64,000 nucleotides of DNA from Pseudarthrobacter enclensis (GTDB taxonomy: Bacteria > Actinomycetota > Actinomycetes > Actinomycetales > Micrococcaceae): assembly GCF_030811655.1 (NCBI RefSeq), contig NZ_JAUSRE010000011.1, positions 62,001 through 126,000 of the forward strand, read 5' to 3'. Position numbers and translations under genes: made by a program. Under the pieces are notes generated by a model. It did not search any database and was not told where the DNA came from. It was given only the letters and a program-made list of their open reading frames with translations. Positions 60,900 to 64,000 of the stretch are shown piece by piece (within the stretch, counting starts at the first letter, position 1; each line of letters opens with the position of its first letter).

Positions 60900-61076
60900 C
60901 TAGTCGCGCTTGAACTCGTCCTTCACGCTTTCGCCCACCTTCTTGGCGTCCGCCTTGACCTGGTCGGCCTGGCCTTCCGCCTTCAGGCGGTCGTTGTCGG
61001 TTGCGTTGCCTGCAGCTTCCTTGGCCTTGCCGCCAAGGTCTTTTGCCGCGTTACTGATCTTGTCTCCGAGGCCCAT
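60900..61076 (-). CDS. CsbD-family stress-response protein
   Basis: This 58-residue helical protein (MGLGDKISNAAKDLGGKAKE, then KAEGQADQVKADAKKVGESV) matches the CsbD family, which is induced by general stress. AAAGGAGG lies eight bases before the ATG. Upstream, AGTAAGTAGGCT on the minus strand (61,132-61,143) resembles the motif in front of the STAS-like gene, suggesting a shared stress sigma factor. Confidence 0.88.
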   Translation of the reverse strand: MGLGDKISNAAKDLGGKAKEAAGNATDNDRLKAEGQADQVKADAKKVGESVKDEFKRD

Positions 61077-61130
61077 GGTTCCGGCCTCCTTTCGTTTCCT
61101 TCGATCAACCGTGCTCTTTCACGGTAAACA

Positions 61131-61143
61131 AAGCCTACTTACT
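61131..61143 (-). promoter_or_regulatory. Promoter-like AGTAAGTAGGCT motif of csbD
   Basis: AGTAAGTAGGCT differs by one base from the motif at 23,867-23,878; TAGGCT is its likely -10 box. It lies about 55 bases before the ATG. Confidence 0.5.
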
Positions 61144-61192
61144 ATTTCAAGCCCCGGCCAGCGGCCGGGCGTTCCGCGCTCAGCCCCGGCGA

Positions 61193-61198
61193 TAGGCT
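61193..61198 (+). promoter_or_regulatory. -10 box of a leaderless promoter (pentapeptide protein)
   Basis: TAGGCT lies seven bases before the ATG at 61,206. Confidence 0.5.
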
Positions 61199-61205
61199 CA
61201 GGTAC

Positions 61206-61880
61206 ATGGACAAAGCGCGCAGCAAGGCCCCGGGCAAGGTGAGCCCGCCCCGGCTTTCCAGGATTCAGCTGCAGGATCCCGAAGACCTGCCGGACCCGGC
61301 CTTCCATCCCGGCGTTCGGTATGAAAATGTCCGGTTCAGCCGTCCGGCCATGGATGGACTGGACCTGGCGGATGCCTTTTTTGCCGAGTGCCGCTTCGAT
61401 GCCGCTTCCTTCAACGAGGCCCAACTCCGCGGCGCCTCGTTTCGGGACTGCCTCCTGGCGGAGGCGTACGCGCCGGTCTTCCACGCTGCCCGCACTGCCT
61501 GGCGCGAGGTGGAGTTCCGTAATCCGCGCCTGGGCTCCGCCGAGCTGTACGAGAGCGGGTGGCAGTCTGTCCGGATCGACGGCGGGAAGGTTGACTACCT
61601 GAACCTGCGGGGCGCCAAGCTTACCGACGTGCTGATCAGCGGCTGCATCATCAACGAACTGGACCTCGGAGCCGCGGCCGCAACCAGGGTGAAACTGGAG
61701 GACTGCACGGTGGGATCCCTGGACCTGGGCGGCGCCAAGCTGAAGGACTTCGACCTGCGGGGGACCGAATTCCGGAGGATCAGCGGACTCGGCAGCCTTT
61801 CGGGACTTGTGATCGACGACTACCAGCTGGGCCTGCTCGCACCGCTCATCGCCGCACATCTGGGGGTGACGGTCCTGTAA
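61206..61880 (+). CDS. Pentapeptide-repeat protein
   Basis: The protein has 224 residues. Two blocks of A(D/N)LXX-type repeats are visible (LDLADAFFAECRFDAASFNE and, later, LDLGGAKLKDFDLRGTEF), forming a right-handed beta-helix. It has no signal peptide. Some members mimic DNA and shield gyrase; nothing here proves that. Leaderless start. Confidence 0.85.
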   Translation: MDKARSKAPGKVSPPRLSRIQLQDPEDLPDPAFHPGVRYENVRFSRPAMDGLDLADAFFAECRFDAASFNEAQLRGASFRDCLLAEAYAPVFHAARTAWREVEFRNPRLGSAELYESGWQSVRIDGGKVDYLNLRGAKLTDVLISGCIINELDLGAAAATRVKLEDCTVGSLDLGGAKLKDFDLRGTEFRRISGLGSLSGLVIDDYQLGLLAPLIAAHLGVTVL

Positions 61881-61913
61881 CCGGATGCGCGCCGTGAGCC
61901 TGCCGTGTACCAT

Positions 61914-61935
61914 TTACAGAACGAACGGTCGGTAA
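61914..61935. promoter_or_regulatory. Imperfect 22-bp palindrome, candidate TetR (PaaR/FadR-like) operator
   Basis: TTAC at 61,914 and GTAA at 61,932 bracket AACGAACGGTCGG; the core GAACGGTCGGT resembles the binding sites of TetR-type acyl-CoA-responsive repressors. It overlaps TACCAT (61,908-61,913), the likely -10 box of the thiolase unit. Confidence 0.5.
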
Positions 61936-61998
61936 GTGGGGGATTCCTCTGCATCGGCCGCCGATGACAATGCTGTTTATCGCGTGAAGGGTGTTTCC

Positions 61999-63225
61999 AT
62001 GGCTGCTTCTGCAGGTCCGCAGGCTTTCCTTGTAGGCGGGGTCCGAACGCCCGTGGGCAGGTACGGCGGCGCGCTGTCGTCAGTCCGGCCTGACGATCTT
62101 GCGGCCCTGGTGGTCCGGGAGGCCGTGGAACGCGCCGGCCTGGATCCGGAGAGCATCGACGAAGTCATCCTGGGCAACGCCAACGGCGCCGGCGAGGAGA
62201 ACCGGAACGTGGCCAGGATGGCCACCCTGCTGGCCGGTCTGCCGCTCCACATCCCCGGCATCACCGTCAACCGGCTCTGCGCGTCCGGCCTCAGCGCCAT
62301 CATCCAGGCCAGCCACATGATCAAGGCCGGGGCCGCGGACATCGTGATCGCCGGCGGCGTGGAGTCCATGAGCCGGGCACCCTGGGTCCAGGAAAAGCCA
62401 ACCGCGGCGTTCGCCAAGCCCGGCCAGATCTTCGACACCTCCATCGGCTGGCGCTTCACCAACCCCCACTTCCAGCACGGTTCCCTGGCCCGGGACGGCA
62501 AGATGACATACTCCATGCCGGAGACTGCGGAGGAAGTGGCGCGTGTGGACAACATCTCCCGCGAGGACGCTGACGCGTTCGCCGTCCGCTCCCACCAGCT
62601 GGCCCTGGACGCCATCGAGGCCGGCCGGTTCAAGGACGAAATCGTGCCTGTTACCGTCAAGACCCGCAAGTCCGAAACCGTGGTGGACACTGACGAGGGC
62701 CCCCGCCCCGGCACCAGTCTGGACGTGCTGGCCAACCTGAAGCCGGTGGCGCACGGGGGGTCGGTGGTCACCGCGGGTAACTCATCCTCCCTGAACGACG
62801 GCGCCTCCGCCATCATCATCGCCTCGGAAGCGGCGGTCGAGCGGCTGGGCCTGACCCCGCGCGCCCGGATCATCGATGGCGCCTCAGCGGGCTGCGAACC
62901 CGAGATCATGGGCATCGGCCCGGTCCCCGCCACCCAGAAAGTGCTCAAGCGGAGCGGCTTGAGCGTGGGTGACCTGTCCGCCGTCGAACTTAACGAGGCC
63001 TTCGCCACGCAGTCCCTCGCGTGCATCCGGCGCCTGGGCCTGGAACCGGAGATCGTCAACCGCGACGGCGGTGCCATCGCTTTGGGACACCCGCTGGGTT
63101 CCAGCGGCTCACGGATTGCCATCACCCTGCTGGGGCGGATGGAGCGCGAAGACGCCAAGATCGGCCTGGCAACGATGTGCGTGGGCGTCGGCCAGGGTAC
63201 CGCCATGCTGCTGGAGAAAATCTGA
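61999..63225 (+). CDS. Acetyl-CoA acyltransferase (thiolase)
   Basis: This 408-residue thiolase has nucleophile C94 in VNRLCASGLS, the GHPLGSSGSR His motif and the second Cys in MCVGVGQGTAM. The AAGGG site supports the ATG at 61,999. It breaks 3-oxoacyl-CoA into acetyl-CoA and a shorter acyl-CoA. The VNRLCASGL motif and the partner gene suggest a PaaJ/PcaF-like step in aromatic or fatty-acid breakdown; the exact chain is uncertain. Stop overlaps the next start (TGATG). Confidence 0.88.
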   Translation: MAASAGPQAFLVGGVRTPVGRYGGALSSVRPDDLAALVVREAVERAGLDPESIDEVILGNANGAGEENRNVARMATLLAGLPLHIPGITVNRLCASGLSAIIQASHMIKAGAADIVIAGGVESMSRAPWVQEKPTAAFAKPGQIFDTSIGWRFTNPHFQHGSLARDGKMTYSMPETAEEVARVDNISREDADAFAVRSHQLALDAIEAGRFKDEIVPVTVKTRKSETVVDTDEGPRPGTSLDVLANLKPVAHGGSVVTAGNSSSLNDGASAIIIASEAAVERLGLTPRARIIDGASAGCEPEIMGIGPVPATQKVLKRSGLSVGDLSAVELNEAFATQSLACIRRLGLEPEIVNRDGGAIALGHPLGSSGSRIAITLLGRMEREDAKIGLATMCVGVGQGTAMLLEKI

Positions 63226-64000
63226 TGGCCGCCACCGTGGACCTGGGAAAGGAAAAGTTCTCAGCGCTCCTTGTCGACGAGAAGGACGACCGGGTGGTGG
63301 TGCTGCTCAACCGGCCCGAGGTGAAGAACGCCATCGACCAGCAGATGGTGGACGAACTGCACACCGTCTGCGCCGCGCTGGAACAGAATCCCAAAGTGCT
63401 GATCATCGCCGGCGTGGACGGAGTCTTCGCTTCGGGAGCCGACATCGCCCAGCTGCGCGAACGCCGGCGGGACGACGCCCTGCAGGGAATCAACTCCACC
63501 ATCTTCGTCCGGATCGCCAAACTGCCCATGCCGGTCATTGCCGCGCTGGACGGCTACTGCCTGGGCGGCGGTGCCGAGCTCGCGTACGCTGCCGACTTCC
63601 GGATCGGGACACCCAACGTTCGGATCGGCAACCCGGAAACGGGGCTGGGAATCCTGGCCGCCGCCGGTGCCAGCTGGCGGCTCAGGGAACTCGTGGGCGA
63701 ACCGCTGGCCAAGCAGATCCTGCTGGCCGGGCTGGTCCTCGGTGCGGACGAGGCCAAAGCCGCCAACCTCATCACCGAAATCCACGACCCCGCCGAGCTG
63801 CTGGATGCGGCGCACAGCCTGGCCAACAGGATCGGGCGCCAGGACCCGCTGGCCGTCCGCATCACCAAGTCGGTGTTCCACGCACCTGCCGAAGCACATC
63901 CGCTCATCGACCAGCTGGCCCAGGGCATCCTCTTCGAATCCCAGGCCAAGTTCGACCGCATGCAGGCGTTCCTGGACCGCAACGCGGCCAGGAAGGCCAA
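63225..64000 (+). CDS. Enoyl-CoA hydratase/isomerase (3' end outside the window)
   Basis: The frame from the ATG at 63,225 stays open to the end of the window (258 codons). It is a crotonase: NRPEVKNAID, the oxyanion loop ASGADIAQLRE and ALDGYCLGGGAELAYAADFRI, then RIGNPETGLGILAAAGASWRL. It overlaps the thiolase stop, so the pair form an operon. Hydration of enoyl-CoA in phenylacetate or fatty-acid degradation is likely. Almost complete: this family has about 255-260 residues. Confidence 0.9.
   Translation, partial: MAATVDLGKEKFSALLVDEKDDRVVVLLNRPEVKNAIDQQMVDELHTVCAALEQNPKVLIIAGVDGVFASGADIAQLRERRRDDALQGINSTIFVRIAKLPMPVIAALDGYCLGGGAELAYAADFRIGTPNVRIGNPETGLGILAAAGASWRLRELVGEPLAKQILLAGLVLGADEAKAANLITEIHDPAELLDAAHSLANRIGRQDPLAVRITKSVFHAPAEAHPLIDQLAQGILFESQAKFDRMQAFLDRNAARKA

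Overview
The window is a high-GC actinobacterial chromosome segment. Gene content and order (Hsp70/LuxR/IniB/dynamin block, resA-ccdA-resB-ccsB, menB-menE-menA, a CsbD protein, many leaderless genes with a TANNNT box just upstream) suggest Arthrobacter or Pseudarthrobacter (Micrococcaceae). That assignment is inferred from gene content; there is no rRNA gene here. I saw no tRNA gene, insertion sequence or CRISPR array.

1-31,700 is a plant-polysaccharide utilisation region. After a divergent MFS/TetR pair (1-976) come a LacI regulator and a plus-strand operon (2305-8181). That operon carries a Gfo/Idh oxidoreductase, an NAD-dependent sugar dehydrogenase-like protein, a KdgD-like dehydratase/decarboxylase, an enolase-superfamily acid-sugar dehydratase and an alpha-ketoglutarate semialdehyde dehydrogenase. 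This is the set expected for oxidative uronate or aldarate breakdown to 2-oxoglutarate. On the minus strand (22,482 down to 8251) lie an ABC sugar importer without its own ATPase, a Gfo/Idh protein, a GH78 alpha-L-rhamnosidase, a GH42 beta-galactosidase, an esterase, a Gfo/Idh-DUF6807 fusion and an M24-fold protein lacking the usual metal ligands. A second LacI gene (24,358-25,380) faces a complete L-rhamnose operon (mutarotase, isomerase, aldolase-dehydrogenase fusion, kinase) followed by a CE7 acetyl esterase. Rhamnose, galactose, uronate and acetyl groups together point to a rhamnogalacturonan or rhamnose-capped arabinogalactan as substrate. Near-identical LacI-type operators in front of four transcription units tie the region into one regulon.

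31,700-42,400 is housekeeping. It has a DAHP synthase behind a leaderless 19-residue leader peptide rich in Trp/Tyr/Phe (candidate attenuator), a small helix-turn-helix protein, a 32-residue bS22-type ribosomal protein, a HAD hydrolase, a glutaredoxin-like protein, Rex, a repeat-rich membrane protein, a YceI protein, and a phosphatase plus System II cytochrome c maturation cluster.

42,600-51,400 holds a five-gene block: membrane-anchored Hsp70-like protein, LuxR-type regulator without an ATPase domain, IniB-like acidic protein and two dynamin-like GTPases. It resembles mycobacterial iniBAC with two extra upstream genes and is the least characterised system here.

51,400-64,000 holds small membrane proteins, menaquinone genes menA/menE/menB, a VOC protein, a CPBP protease, an amino-acid permease, a dienelactone hydrolase, a DinB2-like polymerase with a non-aromatic steric gate, CsbD, a pentapeptide-repeat protein, and a thiolase/enoyl-CoA hydratase pair that runs off the window.
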